A stretch of DNA of 46,973 bases from an uncultured Chromatiaceae bacterium (lineage in GTDB: Bacteria; Pseudomonadota; Gammaproteobacteria; Enterobacterales; Alteromonadaceae): positions 1 through 46,973 of the forward strand of contig CAMLSF010000008.1 in assembly GCA_946482615.1 (NCBI GenBank). Reading direction: 5' to 3'. Below, in pieces: positions 1-8,604 of the stretch; positions within the stretch are counted from its first letter, which is position 1, and each line of letters opens with the position of its first letter. The notes beneath the pieces were generated by a model. It ran no database searches and was not told where the DNA came from. It saw only the letters and a list, made by a program, of their open reading frames with translations. The translations under genes were made by a program, and so were the position numbers.

Positions 1-55
1 GAGTACTCGGCTACGAACCGAGCGGTCGGAGGTTCGAATCCTCCTGCGTCCGCCA
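1..55 (+). tRNA. tRNA-Arg (anticodon ACG), 5' end outside the window
   Basis: This is the 3' part of a tRNA, cut by the window edge within the D-arm. The anticodon loop CTACGAA gives anticodon ACG, which reads CGN arginine codons after A34 is deaminated to inosine. The T-arm GGTTCGAATCC, the 3' acceptor strand and an encoded CCA (53-55) are all present. The visible part matches the E. coli tRNA-Arg(ACG) from the D-arm through the T-arm as I remember it. A terminator follows immediately, so this is the last gene of its transcript. Confidence 0.93.
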
Positions 56-60
56 TTAAA

Positions 61-82
61 CCTGCTAAGTGCAGGTTTTTTT
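61..82 (+). terminator. Intrinsic terminator of tRNA-Arg
   Basis: Stem CCTGC (61-65) and GCAGG (71-75) with a 5-nt loop, followed by seven T (76-82). It begins 6 nt after the tRNA CCA end. Confidence 0.85.
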
Positions 83-83
83 G

Positions 84-155
84 TTTTTCGCATCCCTGCG
101 AAAAATCCCTTCGGGACCCGCCGTGCGGCGGTCCAAAAACGCTCCAGGCGTTTTT
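84..155. repeat. Run of four consecutive hairpins (REP/BIME-like)
   Basis: Four inverted repeats lie end to end: TTTTTCGCA (84-92) with TGCGAAAAA (97-105); TCCC (106-109) with GGGA (113-116); the arm starting at 114 with GGCGGTCC (127-134), one bulged C; and AAAAACGC (135-142) with GCGTTTTT (148-155). The region is non-coding. Either outer hairpin could terminate transcription in both directions. It sits between the tRNA-Arg terminator and the 3' end of the leftward CBS gene. The rest of the gap (156-283) shows nothing else I can name. Confidence 0.6.
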
Positions 156-283
156 GTGTTTCCTTTTTCCATAAGATGGTTTAAACAACGAAAAGGTAAG
201 AAAGATCATCTGCCGCAAAGTCTTAGCTTAAACTGTTTCTCTTTTGCTCTTTCGGGTTACTGCAGAATTCCAAACCCCAAACC

Positions 284-700
284 CTAAGCCGCTCTCTCCC
301 CACCATAACAATCCCCGAGCGTAGCTTCCAAAGCGCGGACGACCTGACCTCTGTTCAGAACACCAACCACCGAACCATTCTCCAGCACAGGCAATTGGTG
401 CAAATGCAGGCTGGTGAAGATCACAGCGGCATTCACCAGACTGTCTGATGACTCTACAGTGACTACTTTTTTACTCATGACCTGCGCTATCGTATTGTGC
501 AGGCTACAGAAGTAACTGGCATGCAGCATAGCGGTTAAACAGTCCTGTTCAGACAAATAACCAACCAGTTGATTGTCTTTATCAAAGACTGGTGCTCCGG
601 TCAGGTTAAACTGCCGTAGTTGCTGCACGGCCTGAACTATCGTATCGTCTTGCTGCAGACGTGGAAATTCACGCTGAAAAATATCTTGTACTCTGCTCAT
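284..700 (-). CDS. CBS-domain pair protein
   Basis: A 138-residue protein made almost entirely of two CBS domains (about residues 5-60 and 70-130), with the usual pattern of predicted strand-helix units and phrases such as GAPVFDKDNQLVGYLSEQD and QLPVLENGSVVGVLNR. CBS pairs usually bind adenosine nucleotides and act as energy or redox sensors. There is no attached enzyme or transporter domain, so the partner is unknown. The ATG at 700 is supported by AAAGGAG upstream. It is transcribed alone on the minus strand and shares its upstream gap with tRNA-Trp. A second stand-alone CBS protein lies at 21512-21967 and is not closely similar. Family sure, function unknown. Confidence 0.82.
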   Translation of the reverse strand: MSRVQDIFQREFPRLQQDDTIVQAVQQLRQFNLTGAPVFDKDNQLVGYLSEQDCLTAMLHASYFCSLHNTIAQVMSKKVVTVESSDSLVNAAVIFTSLHLHQLPVLENGSVVGVLNRGQVVRALEATLGDCYGGERAA

Positions 701-780
701 GATATGGCTCCTTTGAAGTGATGAGCTCAGCTTATGCCGGATAAATGCTTCAATGAAAACGAATTAATAAGCTTGTCAGC

Positions 781-795
781 ATCGTAATTTACGAT
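781..795. repeat. Small perfect inverted repeat, possible operator
   Basis: ATCGTAA (781-787), one base, TTACGAT (789-795). It lies 81 bp upstream of the leftward CBS gene start and about 90 bp before the tRNA-Trp promoter, so it could be a binding site for a dimeric regulator. No factor can be named from sequence. Confidence 0.3.
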
Positions 796-885
796 TAAAA
801 AACTGGGCAACAGCCAGGGAAGGGGTTTGAAAGGAATGAAACGTATGTTTTATGCGCAGTTAAATCAGTGCCAACAGATTTTTGC

Positions 886-913
886 TTTACCTTTAAACTC
901 TGTTTTGTATAAT
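886..913 (+). promoter_or_regulatory. Promoter of tRNA-Trp
   Basis: The -10 hexamer is a perfect TATAAT (908-913) and the -35 is TTTACC (886-891) with 16 bp between. The bases after the -10 (GGCGCCTCC) form a GC-rich discriminator, typical of stable-RNA promoters under stringent control. The tRNA starts at 929. Confidence 0.7.
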
Positions 914-928
914 GGCGCCTCCAACGCT

Positions 929-1005
929 AGGGGCATAGTTCCAATTGGTAGAACAGCGGTCTCCAAAACCGATGGTTGGGGGTTCGAATCCCTCTGCCCC
1001 TGCCA
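929..1005 (+). tRNA. tRNA-Trp (anticodon CCA)
   Basis: Acceptor strands AGGGGCA (929-935) and TGCCCCT (995-1001) pair fully, followed by discriminator G and an encoded CCA (1003-1005). Anticodon loop CTCCAAA (961-967) gives CCA, for UGG. The T-arm GGTTCGAATCC is standard. The outermost anticodon-stem pair (G956/A972) is a mismatch, which is tolerable. No terminator follows; the downstream protein gene starts 12 nt after the CCA, so the tRNA and the protein genes are probably one transcript separated by tRNA 3'-end processing. Confidence 0.95.
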
Positions 1006-1017
1006 CTTCATTCTGAT

Positions 1018-1413
1018 ATGAATTCTTTATCGTCCAAGCAGCAATTGCTGCAGTTACTCCAGATACAAGCACTTGAATTACATCAAGAGTTTTCTGCTTT
1101 GGCCAAAAAGCCAGACGTGGAAATTGCTGTGCTGGCAGAAGCTGTTGCTGATATCGCCTCTGTAGCCGAAGTTGTTGAACCCGCAGTATCAGTGCCGGCT
1201 GAATCCTATGCTGAACCCGATCCGGAACTGACCTTTGCCAAAGACCTGTTACGGGCTATGCATGAATATCAACCACAACTGCAGTGGCGGTTAATTCCGG
1301 CCTGTACTGAACCTAAAGTGCAAAACGGACTCTTAGTCACACCTCCGATTGAATTATTACAGTCAGCTCAGCAGAAGAAGTTGCTCTGGTTGTGCCTGCA
1401 ACAAGAGAGCTAA
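1018..1413 (+). CDS. HolD-like protein (probable DNA polymerase III psi subunit)
   Basis: A 131-residue protein directly upstream of rimI, the position held by holD (psi subunit of the polymerase III clamp loader) in E. coli. The C-terminal part (residues 85-131) has the psi-like pattern of a tryptophan strand, then LLVTPPIELL, then QQKKLLWLCLQQ. The N-terminal half is acidic, alanine-rich and low in complexity, and I cannot align it to anything. Psi is a fast-evolving family, so assignment rests on position plus this tail. I chose ATG 1018; an in-frame ATG at 976 lies inside tRNA-Trp and cannot be used. No Shine-Dalgarno is visible before 1018. After tRNA processing the mRNA would have only a 12-nt leader. 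Confidence 0.5.
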   Translation: MNSLSSKQQLLQLLQIQALELHQEFSALAKKPDVEIAVLAEAVADIASVAEVVEPAVSVPAESYAEPDPELTFAKDLLRAMHEYQPQLQWRLIPACTEPKVQNGLLVTPPIELLQSAQQKKLLWLCLQQES

Positions 1414-1416
1414 TCC

Positions 1417-1863
1417 ATGCCAACTATACGTAGTGCCACTGCTGCCGATATCCCGGCTATGTTGCAGATAGAACAAAGCGCCAATAGTCATCCCTGGTCG
1501 GAAGGCACTTTTCACACTTGCTTTAGCGAGCGCTATTTTAATGCGGTGCTGCTGGATGAAAACGACGTTATCACAGGCTTTTATATAGGCGAAAAAGTCG
1601 CAGTAGAAGCCAGTTTATTTAATATTGGTGTATCACCAACAGCCCAGGGGCGGGGTTATGGTCAGCAATTGCTGCAACACTTTATCGCACAGGCGCAGGA
1701 GTTAGATGCACTGGACTGCTGGCTGGAAGTGCGTCAATCCAATAGCAAGGCCATTAAGTTGTATGAAAAATGCGGTTTTATTCAAACCGGCTTACGACCA
1801 AACTATTACCCAACGGCGACGGGCCGTGAAGATGCTGTTTTGATGGCTTTGCCTTTAGGTTAA
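1417..1863 (+). CDS. rimI: Ribosomal protein S18 alanine N-acetyltransferase RimI
   Basis: GNAT-family acetyltransferase of 148 residues, the normal RimI length. It transfers an acetyl group from acetyl-CoA to the N-terminal alanine of ribosomal protein S18. The acetyl-CoA loop is QGRGYGQQLL (about 77-86), preceded by the strand FNIGVSPTA. The downstream segment WLEVRQSNSKAIKLYEKCGF is the characteristic RimI motif B region. The start codon lies 3 nt after the stop of the HolD-like gene, so the two are translationally linked. This matches holD-rimI order in enterics. High confidence. Confidence 0.93.
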   Translation: MPTIRSATAADIPAMLQIEQSANSHPWSEGTFHTCFSERYFNAVLLDENDVITGFYIGEKVAVEASLFNIGVSPTAQGRGYGQQLLQHFIAQAQELDALDCWLEVRQSNSKAIKLYEKCGFIQTGLRPNYYPTATGREDAVLMALPLG

Positions 1864-1934
1864 GGCAAATACGTTGTACGGCAAGATAATTTCCCGGCCA
1901 AAGTGGCTAAATTCTGTGCCTGAGCTTTGGTTAC

Positions 1935-1943
1935 TGCTATAAT
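1935..1943 (+). promoter_or_regulatory. Extended -10 promoter of prfC
   Basis: TGCTATAAT: a perfect -10 hexamer (1938-1943) with the TGn extension, which compensates for the absence of a good -35. The resulting leader of about 75 nt contains an imperfect hairpin, CCCAC with GTGGG around an inner GCC/GGC, before the start codon. Confidence 0.6.
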
Positions 1944-2027
1944 CGCGCGAAATTTTCCTATTGAACCTCAACCCACTCTGCCAACAGGCTATGCTGTGGG
2001 CTTTGTTTATTGATCAAGTTGGATGGC

Positions 2028-3614
2028 ATGACAACCGAACTGTTTTTAGAAGAAGTGAACAAACGCCGCACTTTTGCGATTATCTCTCACCCTGATGCCG
2101 GTAAAACCACCATCACTGAAAAAGTGTTGCTGTTCGGACAGCTGATCCAAAAAGCGGGCACGGTCAAAGGCAAAAAGTCTGGCCAGTATGCCACGTCCGA
2201 CTGGATGGAAATGGAAAAAGAACGGGGTATTTCTGTTACCACTTCGGTGATGCAGTTCCCTTACGCAGACTGTCTGGTGAACTTACTGGACACCCCGGGT
2301 CACGAAGATTTCTCGGAAGATACCTACCGTACTTTAACGGCAGTGGACTCCTGTCTAATGGTGATTGACGGCGCCAAAGGTGTTGAAGACCGCACTATTA
2401 AACTGATGGAAGTTACCCGTCTGCGCGACACGCCAATCATCACCTTTATGAACAAAATGGACCGTGATATCCGTGATCCTGTGGACTTATTAGATGAAGT
2501 GGAAAGTGTGCTGAATATTGCCTGCGCTCCTATCACCTGGCCTATTGCCTCAGGCAAAGAGTTTAAAGGGGTGTACCACATTTACCGTGATGAAGTGATT
2601 TTATATAAATCCGGTATGGGCCACACCATTCAGGAACTGGATGTGATTAAAGGCATCAATAACCCTGAACTGGATCAACGTATTGGCTATTACGCAGGCC
2701 AGTTGCGTGAAGAAATGGAACTGGTCAAAGGCGCCAGCCACGAATTTGATTTAGAGTTGTTCCGTAAAGGTGAACTCACACCGGTATTTTTTGGTACAGC
2801 CTTAGGTAACTTTGGTGTCGATCATATGCTGGATGGTTTAACAGAGTGGGCGCCAGCGCCTCAACACCGGGCCACCACCACCCGGACTGTTGAGCCATCT
2901 GAGCCAGCATTCACTGGTTTTGTCTTTAAAATTCAGGCCAATATGGACCCGAAACACCGTGACCGTGTGGCCTTTTTACGGATCTGCTCGGGTAAGTACG
3001 AAAAGGGCATGAAAATGCACCATGTGCGTATTGGCAAAGATATGCTGGTGCCACAGGCGTTAACCTTTTTAGCCGGTGATCGTGAACACGTCGAAGAAGC
3101 TTATCCGGGCGATATCATAGGTCTGCATAACCACGGTACTATTCAGATTGGTGATACTTTTACCTCTGGCGAAAAGTTTAACTTCACAGGTATTCCAAAC
3201 TTTGCACCTGAGTTATTCCGCCGTATCCGTTTGCGTGATCCACTGAAACAAAAGCAGTTGCTCAAAGGCTTAGTGCAGTTATCGGAAGAAGGTGCTGTGC
3301 AGGTGTTCCGCCCGCTGGATAACAACGATTTGATCGTAGGTGCTGTGGGTGTGCTGCAGTTTGATGTGGTGGTGCACAGATTAAAATCTGAGTACAACGT
3401 CGACGCGATTTACGAAAGCGTCAACGTCACAACGGCGCGTTGGGTCTACAGCGAGGATCAGAAAGCCCTGACCGAGTTTAAAAACAAAGCCAGTACCAAC
3501 CTGGCGCTGGACGGTGGTGATAACCTGACTTATCTGGCCCCTACTATGGTGAACCTGAATTTGTCGATGGAACGTTATCCTAAGATCAAATTCCACAAAA
3601 CCCGTGAACATTAA
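2028..3614 (+). CDS. prfC: Peptide chain release factor 3 (RF3)
   Basis: Translational GTPase that removes RF1 and RF2 from the ribosome after peptide release. The 528 residues match E. coli PrfC (529) end to end. G-domain motifs are present: SHPDAGKTT (20-28), DTPGH (88-92) and NKMD (142-145), and the protein ends in the family-typical KFHKTREH. I chose ATG 2028 over the in-frame TTG at 2010, because the resulting N-terminus ([22 protein letters not shown]) aligns with E. coli and a GGATGG lies just upstream. It has its own extended -10 promoter, and argS follows after 36 nt. Confidence 0.97.
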   Translation: MTTELFLEEVNKRRTFAIISHPDAGKTTITEKVLLFGQLIQKAGTVKGKKSGQYATSDWMEMEKERGISVTTSVMQFPYADCLVNLLDTPGHEDFSEDTYRTLTAVDSCLMVIDGAKGVEDRTIKLMEVTRLRDTPIITFMNKMDRDIRDPVDLLDEVESVLNIACAPITWPIASGKEFKGVYHIYRDEVILYKSGMGHTIQELDVIKGINNPELDQRIGYYAGQLREEMELVKGASHEFDLELFRKGELTPVFFGTALGNFGVDHMLDGLTEWAPAPQHRATTTRTVEPSEPAFTGFVFKIQANMDPKHRDRVAFLRICSGKYEKGMKMHHVRIGKDMLVPQALTFLAGDREHVEEAYPGDIIGLHNHGTIQIGDTFTSGEKFNFTGIPNFAPELFRRIRLRDPLKQKQLLKGLVQLSEEGAVQVFRPLDNNDLIVGAVGVLQFDVVVHRLKSEYNVDAIYESVNVTTARWVYSEDQKALTEFKNKASTNLALDGGDNLTYLAPTMVNLNLSMERYPKIKFHKTREH

Positions 3615-3650
3615 TTCAGGCGCTCATTAATTCAGGCATAAAGGTTTGTT

Positions 3651-5390
3651 ATGAACATCAAAGAATTATTATCCAGCAAAACCCAGGCCGCTATGGTGGC
3701 TTTGGGTTTGCCTGCCGACACCAATACAGCGGTTACCGTCAGTACCAAAGTTGAATTTGGTGACTACCAGATCAACGGTGCTATGGCGGCAGCCAAGTTA
3801 CTGAAAACCAACCCGCGCGCCTTGGCCGAACAACTGGTGCAACAGCTGGATGTTGCAGATATGGCTGAAAAAGTCGAGATCGCAGGCCCTGGTTTTATCA
3901 ATATTAGCTTACGTAAAGACTGGTTAGCCGCTCAGCTGGCTGGTGCAGCGCAAAACCCAAGATTAACTTTAGGGGCTAACCCTGCGCCACAAACTGTGGT
4001 GGTGGACTATTCAGCACCCAATCTTGCCAAAGAGATGCATGTAGGCCATTTACGCTCCACCATCATTGGTGATGCATTGGTGCGCTGCCTGGAGTTCTGG
4101 GGCGATAAAGTCATTCGTCAGAACCATATGGGCGACTGGGGCACGCAGTTTGGTATGCTGATAGCGCATCTGGAAGACAAGCTGGCCGCAGGTGTGGATT
4201 TAGAGCAGGTGGCTTTAGCTGATTTGGAAGATTTTTACCGCGAAGCGAAAAAACGTTTTGACGATGAAGCAGGTTTTGCTGATAAATCCCGTGATTATGT
4301 GGTGAAGTTACAAAGCGGCGATGCGCACTGCCAGAAGTTATGGCAACTCTTTATCGACACTTCCATTAAACACAGTGAAGAAGTCTACCAAAAGCTGAAT
4401 GTCACTTTAGGTCATGACGATATTAAGCCGGAAAGTGCCTACAATCAGATGCTGCAGCCTATCGTAGACGAGCTGAAGGCCAAAGGCCTGGCTGTGGAAG
4501 ATCAGGGCGCGCTGGTGGTGTTTTTACAGGAGCTGGCCGACAAAGAAGGCAACCCATCGCCTTTTATAGTACAAAAAACTGGTGGTGGTTTCCTCTACGC
4601 CACCACAGATTTAGCGGCCTGTAAGTACCGCAGCTTCGAATTGGGCGCTGACCGTATTGTGATCTTTACCGATGCCCGTCAGGCTTTGCACTTTAAACAA
4701 GTCGAACTGGTGGCCCGTAAAGCAGGGTTGTTAAAAGATCAGGTGGCTTATGATCACTGTCCTTTTGGCACCATGATGGGTGAAGATGGTAAGCCGTTTA
4801 AAACCCGTACCGGTGGCACAGTTAAACTGGCTGAATTGTTAGAAGAAGCCGTAGTGCGGGCCCGCGCTGTAGTAGAGCAAAAATCCACTGACTTAAGCGC
4901 TGAAGAAATGGCTGAAGTGGCACGTAAAGTCGGTATAGGCGCGGTGAAATTTGCCGATTTATCAAAAAACCGTACCAGCGATTATGTGTTTAGCTGGGAT
5001 GCGATGTTAAGTTTTGAAGGCGCTACAGCACCATACCTGCAATATGCTTATACCCGCATCAGTGGCATTTTACGCCGTGCTGCTATAGATGAGACTTTTG
5101 TTGCGCCGCTTCAGCTTGTCGAAGAGCAGGAAAAACAGTTAGCTGTCAAACTGTTACGCTTAGAAGAAACCTTACAGGCCGTGATGAAAGAAGCTGTGCC
5201 TAACTTGTTGTGTAACTATTTATACGAGTTATCCAGCCAGTTTATGAGTTTCTACGAAGCTTGCCCTATTTTAAAAGAAGGCATTGAACCAGACCTGAAA
5301 AACAGCCGTTTAATGCTGAGTATTTTAGTGGCCCGCACTTTAAAACAAGGTCTGGATTTATTAGGTATTGAGGTGATGGAGCGGATGTAA
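3651..5390 (+). CDS. argS: Arginine--tRNA ligase
   Basis: Class I aminoacyl-tRNA synthetase charging tRNA-Arg with arginine in the cytoplasm. The 579-residue length is typical. An N-terminal Add-1 domain (1-110) is followed by the HIGH-type signature in [16 protein letters not shown]. The KMSKS loop is degenerate, as in most bacterial ArgRS enzymes ([13 protein letters not shown]). A C-terminal helical DALR anticodon-binding domain ends in [14 protein letters not shown] lies 7 nt before the ATG. It is probably co-transcribed with prfC, as no terminator separates them. Confidence 0.97.
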   Translation: MNIKELLSSKTQAAMVALGLPADTNTAVTVSTKVEFGDYQINGAMAAAKLLKTNPRALAEQLVQQLDVADMAEKVEIAGPGFINISLRKDWLAAQLAGAAQNPRLTLGANPAPQTVVVDYSAPNLAKEMHVGHLRSTIIGDALVRCLEFWGDKVIRQNHMGDWGTQFGMLIAHLEDKLAAGVDLEQVALADLEDFYREAKKRFDDEAGFADKSRDYVVKLQSGDAHCQKLWQLFIDTSIKHSEEVYQKLNVTLGHDDIKPESAYNQMLQPIVDELKAKGLAVEDQGALVVFLQELADKEGNPSPFIVQKTGGGFLYATTDLAACKYRSFELGADRIVIFTDARQALHFKQVELVARKAGLLKDQVAYDHCPFGTMMGEDGKPFKTRTGGTVKLAELLEEAVVRARAVVEQKSTDLSAEEMAEVARKVGIGAVKFADLSKNRTSDYVFSWDAMLSFEGATAPYLQYAYTRISGILRRAAIDETFVAPLQLVEEQEKQLAVKLLRLEETLQAVMKEAVPNLLCNYLYELSSQFMSFYEACPILKEGIEPDLKNSRLMLSILVARTLKQGLDLLGIEVMERM

Positions 5391-5430
5391 TTCCGCTTGG
5401 GCGAGGCTGGTTCAGCCTAAGGACAAACTG

Positions 5431-6069
5431 ATGAAAATTGCAGATATTCGCCGCAGTTATACCATGGATAAACTGGATCTTGATAAGCTCAATGCCGATC
5501 CGTTTTTGCAGTTTAAAGCCTGGCTGAAAGATGCCGTGGCTGCAGAACTGCCTGATCCAACGGCTATGTGTGTCGCGACAGTGGACGCATCTGGCCAGCC
5601 GTCACAACGTCTGGTGTTACTAAAAGATGTCAGCAGCAAAGGTTTTGTGTTTTATACCAACTTAGGCAGCCGTAAGGCCTCTGAGCTGGAGCAAAACCCA
5701 AAGGTGAGTTTGCATTTTCCATGGCACCCGCTGGAGCGTCAGGTGATTGTTTACGGCACAGCAGAGCGGGTTCCGGCCAGTCAGGTGATGAGTTATTTCT
5801 TATCCAGACCTAAAGAGAGTCAACTGGCCGCCTGGGCGTCAGAGCAAAGCCGTCCTGTATCGACCCGTCAGGTGTTGATGCAAAAGTTTGCTGAAATTAA
5901 ACATAAATTTGAGCAAGGCGATGTGCCTGTGCCTTCGTTTTGGGGCGGCTTTTTAGTCAAACCTCATCAGATTGAATTCTGGCAAGGCGGCGAGCACCGG
6001 CTACACGACCGTTTTATGTACAGGCTGCAAGCCGATCACAGCTGGGCCATAGAGCGTTTATGTCCATAA
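5431..6069 (+). CDS. pdxH: Pyridoxamine/pyridoxine 5'-phosphate oxidase
   Basis: FMN-dependent oxidase making pyridoxal 5'-phosphate, the last step of vitamin B6 synthesis and salvage. 212 residues, a normal length. Diagnostic stretches are RLVLLKDVSSKGFVFYTN and SRKASELEQNP (FMN and phosphate contacts), HFPWHPLERQV, and the C-terminal signature FWQGGEHRLHDRF. An AGGA sits 7 nt before the ATG. Its last 10 nt overlap the start of the TatD-family gene, so the two are translationally coupled. Confidence 0.96.
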   Translation: MKIADIRRSYTMDKLDLDKLNADPFLQFKAWLKDAVAAELPDPTAMCVATVDASGQPSQRLVLLKDVSSKGFVFYTNLGSRKASELEQNPKVSLHFPWHPLERQVIVYGTAERVPASQVMSYFLSRPKESQLAAWASEQSRPVSTRQVLMQKFAEIKHKFEQGDVPVPSFWGGFLVKPHQIEFWQGGEHRLHDRFMYRLQADHSWAIERLCP

Positions 6070-6860
6070 TCCCACCTGTACAGGCCGCCGATACGCGGCC
6101 TGTATTATTTGATAGCCACTGCCATCTGGATTTGCCGGAGTTATTGCCACAACTGGAGCTGCATCTGGCCAATGCCAAAGCTGTAGGCGTTGCAGGCTTT
6201 TTAGTGCCAGCTGTGCAATCTTCGGCCTGGTTGCCTTTGCTGGAATTAAAACAACGTTATGGTTTTTCCATTGCTTTAGGCGTGCATCCCTGGTGGGCCA
6301 GCCTGGCAGAACTTGACGCCTTATCCGGACTTGAGGCTTTAGCCGCTTTACCGCAGGTTGGTGCTATAGGCGAAATAGGGCTGGATTTTGCTTTGGATGC
6401 AGATAGTTTCGCTGTGCAACGCCAGTGTTTTGAGCTGCAGTTGCAGCTGGCTGCCAAACTAAAAAAGCCGGTGGTTTTGCATCATCGCAAATCACAAAAT
6501 GAATTGTTGCGGGTGCTTAAGCAGCAAGGGTTTAGCCAGGGTGGTATTTTGCATGCGTTTTCCGGCAGCTTTGCGCAAGGTAAAGCCTTTATCGACATGG
6601 GCTTTAAACTGGGGATCGGCGGTACTATTACTTATCAGCGGGCAGAGAAAACCCGCAAAGCCGTCAAACAGTTTCCGCTTACCGCCTTAGTGCTGGAAAC
6701 CGACTCACCTTCGATGCCGCTCGCTGGTTTTCAGGGCCAAATCAATACACCAGCCCGCTTGCCTTTGGTGCTAAAAGAGCTGGCACAGTTAAGAGGCGAA
6801 GATCCTCAGCAGATAGCACAAGTGCTGCTGAATACTACGATTCAGTTGTTCTCACCCTAA
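6060..6860 (+). CDS. yjjV: TatD-family metal-dependent hydrolase (YjjV type)
   Basis: A 266-residue amidohydrolase-fold metal hydrolase. The metal ligands are in place: FDSHCHLD (HxH, about residues 18-25), GEIGLDF (Glu), the first lone His in VVLHHRK, the second in ILHAFSGS, and the Asp in LETDSPSMPL. The sequence LETDSPSMPLAGFQGQ.NTP resembles E. coli YjjV more than TatD itself. The family is associated with 3'-5' DNA exonuclease or D-aminoacyl-tRNA deacylase activities; the substrate here is not decided. It overlaps pdxH by 10 nt. Its stop codon overlaps that of the convergent ytjB. Confidence 0.88.
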   Translation: MSIIPPVQAADTRPVLFDSHCHLDLPELLPQLELHLANAKAVGVAGFLVPAVQSSAWLPLLELKQRYGFSIALGVHPWWASLAELDALSGLEALAALPQVGAIGEIGLDFALDADSFAVQRQCFELQLQLAAKLKKPVVLHHRKSQNELLRVLKQQGFSQGGILHAFSGSFAQGKAFIDMGFKLGIGGTITYQRAEKTRKAVKQFPLTALVLETDSPSMPLAGFQGQINTPARLPLVLKELAQLRGEDPQQIAQVLLNTTIQLFSP

Positions 6861-7471
6861 AGCAAATTCGCAGCATCTGCTTGTTTGCTTTTCCGCCATT
6901 TTTGCCATTGATGCACAATTTTGCTCCAGGTGCCACGTAACATAAAAGCCACTACCCCTGCGAGTAATAACATCCAGAACACTTGCCGCATCAACTGCTG
7001 CCAGGCCTGAGTCACAGGCAACAAGCTGGCATCGAGTTTCATGCTGATTTTGATATAACCAATGACCCGATCATCCTGAGTGATCTCCTGCACCATCGCC
7101 AGCAAAGCTTGTTCATGCTGAGGGGCGTACAACAGTTGAGCCGCCGCTGTGCCTTGTGAGGCGGATAACTTCACACCGTTGGCGTCATACACCACCACAT
7201 CCTGCAAATAAGGGGTAGCGGCAATATGGGTGGTCAGCTGATTTAAACTTTCTAATTGGTCGTTGTTAATCAGATAAGCGGCGGTATGAGACAAAGCCAC
7301 CAAAGTCGATCGCATCAGCTCCGCACTTTGTTGCTGGAACAAAAGCTCACCCTGCTGGTTACTGTTCCACCACCATTGAGATAACACCCAAATGCCCAGC
7401 AAGGCCAGCAACAGCTGCGCCAGTCTGAAGTACTTTGAGTTTTTGTTGTGCTGATATCCGCTCAATTGCAT
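6857..7471 (-). CDS. ytjB: AhpA/YtjB family membrane protein
   Basis: A 204-residue protein with two membrane segments (about 15-33 and 165-183) around a periplasmic region of about 130 residues (SHTAAYLINNDQLESLNQL... YIKISMKLDASL). This sensor-like layout with a short cytoplasmic tail is that of E. coli YtjB (formerly Smp), which also lies next to and divergent from serB. No catalytic domain is attached; function is unknown. It is convergent with yjjV, and the two stop codons overlap by 2 nt (CDS overlap 4 nt) with no room for a terminator. Confidence 0.8.
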   Translation of the reverse strand: MQLSGYQHNKNSKYFRLAQLLLALLGIWVLSQWWWNSNQQGELLFQQQSAELMRSTLVALSHTAAYLINNDQLESLNQLTTHIAATPYLQDVVVYDANGVKLSASQGTAAAQLLYAPQHEQALLAMVQEITQDDRVIGYIKISMKLDASLLPVTQAWQQLMRQVFWMLLLAGVVAFMLRGTWSKIVHQWQKWRKSKQADAANLL

Positions 7472-7491
7472 GAATTTGCCTGATTTTTACA

Positions 7492-7521
7492 CTGACAATG
7501 GCTTAAAAATGTCGGTAGAAT
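7492..7521 (+). promoter_or_regulatory. Promoter of serB
   Basis: -35 CTGACA (7492-7497) and -10 TAGAAT (7516-7521), each 5/6 to consensus, spaced 18 bp. Transcription would start near 7528, followed by an AGGTGG ribosome-binding site at 7545-7550. Confidence 0.65.
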
Positions 7522-7554
7522 GCCACGGCAACAGAATGAAGTACAGGTGGCCCT

Positions 7555-8604
7555 TTGAGCTTTTATTATAAGATTGACCCAAACTCCTTTGCTGACAACA
7601 GTTTAGTTCAGTGGCTGACTGCACAAGACACAGTGCTTTTGCACGCTTCTGGTTTTTATCAAAGCGAACGTGAGGCTGCTGACTCTGTGCCTGCGCCAGA
7701 ATTCTGGTCTGGCTTAACAACAGGCCAAAGCGCTGCCAGTCTGCGGATTTTTTCCGGCAGCTGCACCTTGCCGCAGCTATTTGAGCTGTTGCAGCTCTTG
7801 CCTGCTGATGCGGCTTATCGCTTAAGTTTGTATCGTCCTCACACCGATTTAGCTTTGGCGGTACGTATTGATTTACCGCAGGCTTTAAGTCCGGAGCATA
7901 TTCAGGCTTTACGTCAGTTCAGTGAAAACTGGGCGGCTGAACTGGTGTATTTACCAGCTCCGGTGTTTTTGCAGCAACCCGGTGTGCTGGTGATGGATAT
8001 GGATTCCACTGCGATTCAGATTGAATGTATTGATGAAATTGCCAAACTGGCCGGAGTAGGTGAGCAAGTCGCAGCAGTAACGGCCCGGGCTATGAATGGT
8101 GAGCTGGATTTTGCCCAAAGTTTGCGTCAGCGTGTTGCTACGCTGAAAGACGCACCGGATAGCATACTGAAACAAGTGCTGGACGCTGTGCCGCTGATGC
8201 CGGGTTTAGAAACTTTAGTGGCATGTTTACAGCAGCATCAATGGCAAGTGGTGATCGCGTCCGGTGGTTTTACTTATTTTACTGAAGCCTTAAAACAGCG
8301 TTTAAAGCTGACAGCGACTTTTGCCAATCAGTTGGAAATCGTCGATGGCAAGCTGACAGGGCAGGTATTGGGGGCAGTGGTTGATGCTCAGACCAAAGCC
8401 GATGTGGTGCAGCAGATTGCCCGTCAATACCAGATCCCGGCCAGTCAGACTGTGGCTATCGGCGATGGTGCCAACGACTTACCTATGCTGGCTGTGGCAG
8501 CTTTAGGTGTAGCTTTTCATGCCAAACCTAAGGTACAGGCCCAGGCCAAAGCGGCTATACGGCAAGGTTCATTGTTGCAGTTACTTTATTTGTTGGATCA
8601 CTGA
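7555..8604 (+). CDS. serB: Phosphoserine phosphatase
   Basis: HAD-superfamily phosphatase catalysing the last step of serine synthesis (phosphoserine to serine). The nucleophile motif is DMDST (148-152), inside VMDMDSTAIQIECIDEIA. Later come IASGGFTYF (motif II Ser) and the catalytic Lys with GDGANDLPML (motif III Asp). The N-terminal 140 residues form the weakly conserved ACT-like region. Translation starts at TTG 7555: AGGTGG lies 4 nt before it and there is no in-frame ATG before the catalytic core. At 349 residues it is slightly longer than the E. coli enzyme (322). The stop overlaps the next gene's start (TGATG). Confidence 0.95.
   Translation: MSFYYKIDPNSFADNSLVQWLTAQDTVLLHASGFYQSEREAADSVPAPEFWSGLTTGQSAASLRIFSGSCTLPQLFELLQLLPADAAYRLSLYRPHTDLALAVRIDLPQALSPEHIQALRQFSENWAAELVYLPAPVFLQQPGVLVMDMDSTAIQIECIDEIAKLAGVGEQVAAVTARAMNGELDFAQSLRQRVATLKDAPDSILKQVLDAVPLMPGLETLVACLQQHQWQVVIASGGFTYFTEALKQRLKLTATFANQLEIVDGKLTGQVLGAVVDAQTKADVVQQIARQYQIPASQTVAIGDGANDLPMLAVAALGVAFHAKPKVQAQAKAAIRQGSLLQLLYLLDH

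Noticed and set aside
69..287. 72-codon rightward frame after tRNA-Arg
   Set aside because: It runs across the terminator and hairpin cluster and has no ribosome-binding site.
976..1017. Upstream extension of the HolD-like gene to ATG 976
   Set aside because: It would start inside tRNA-Trp.
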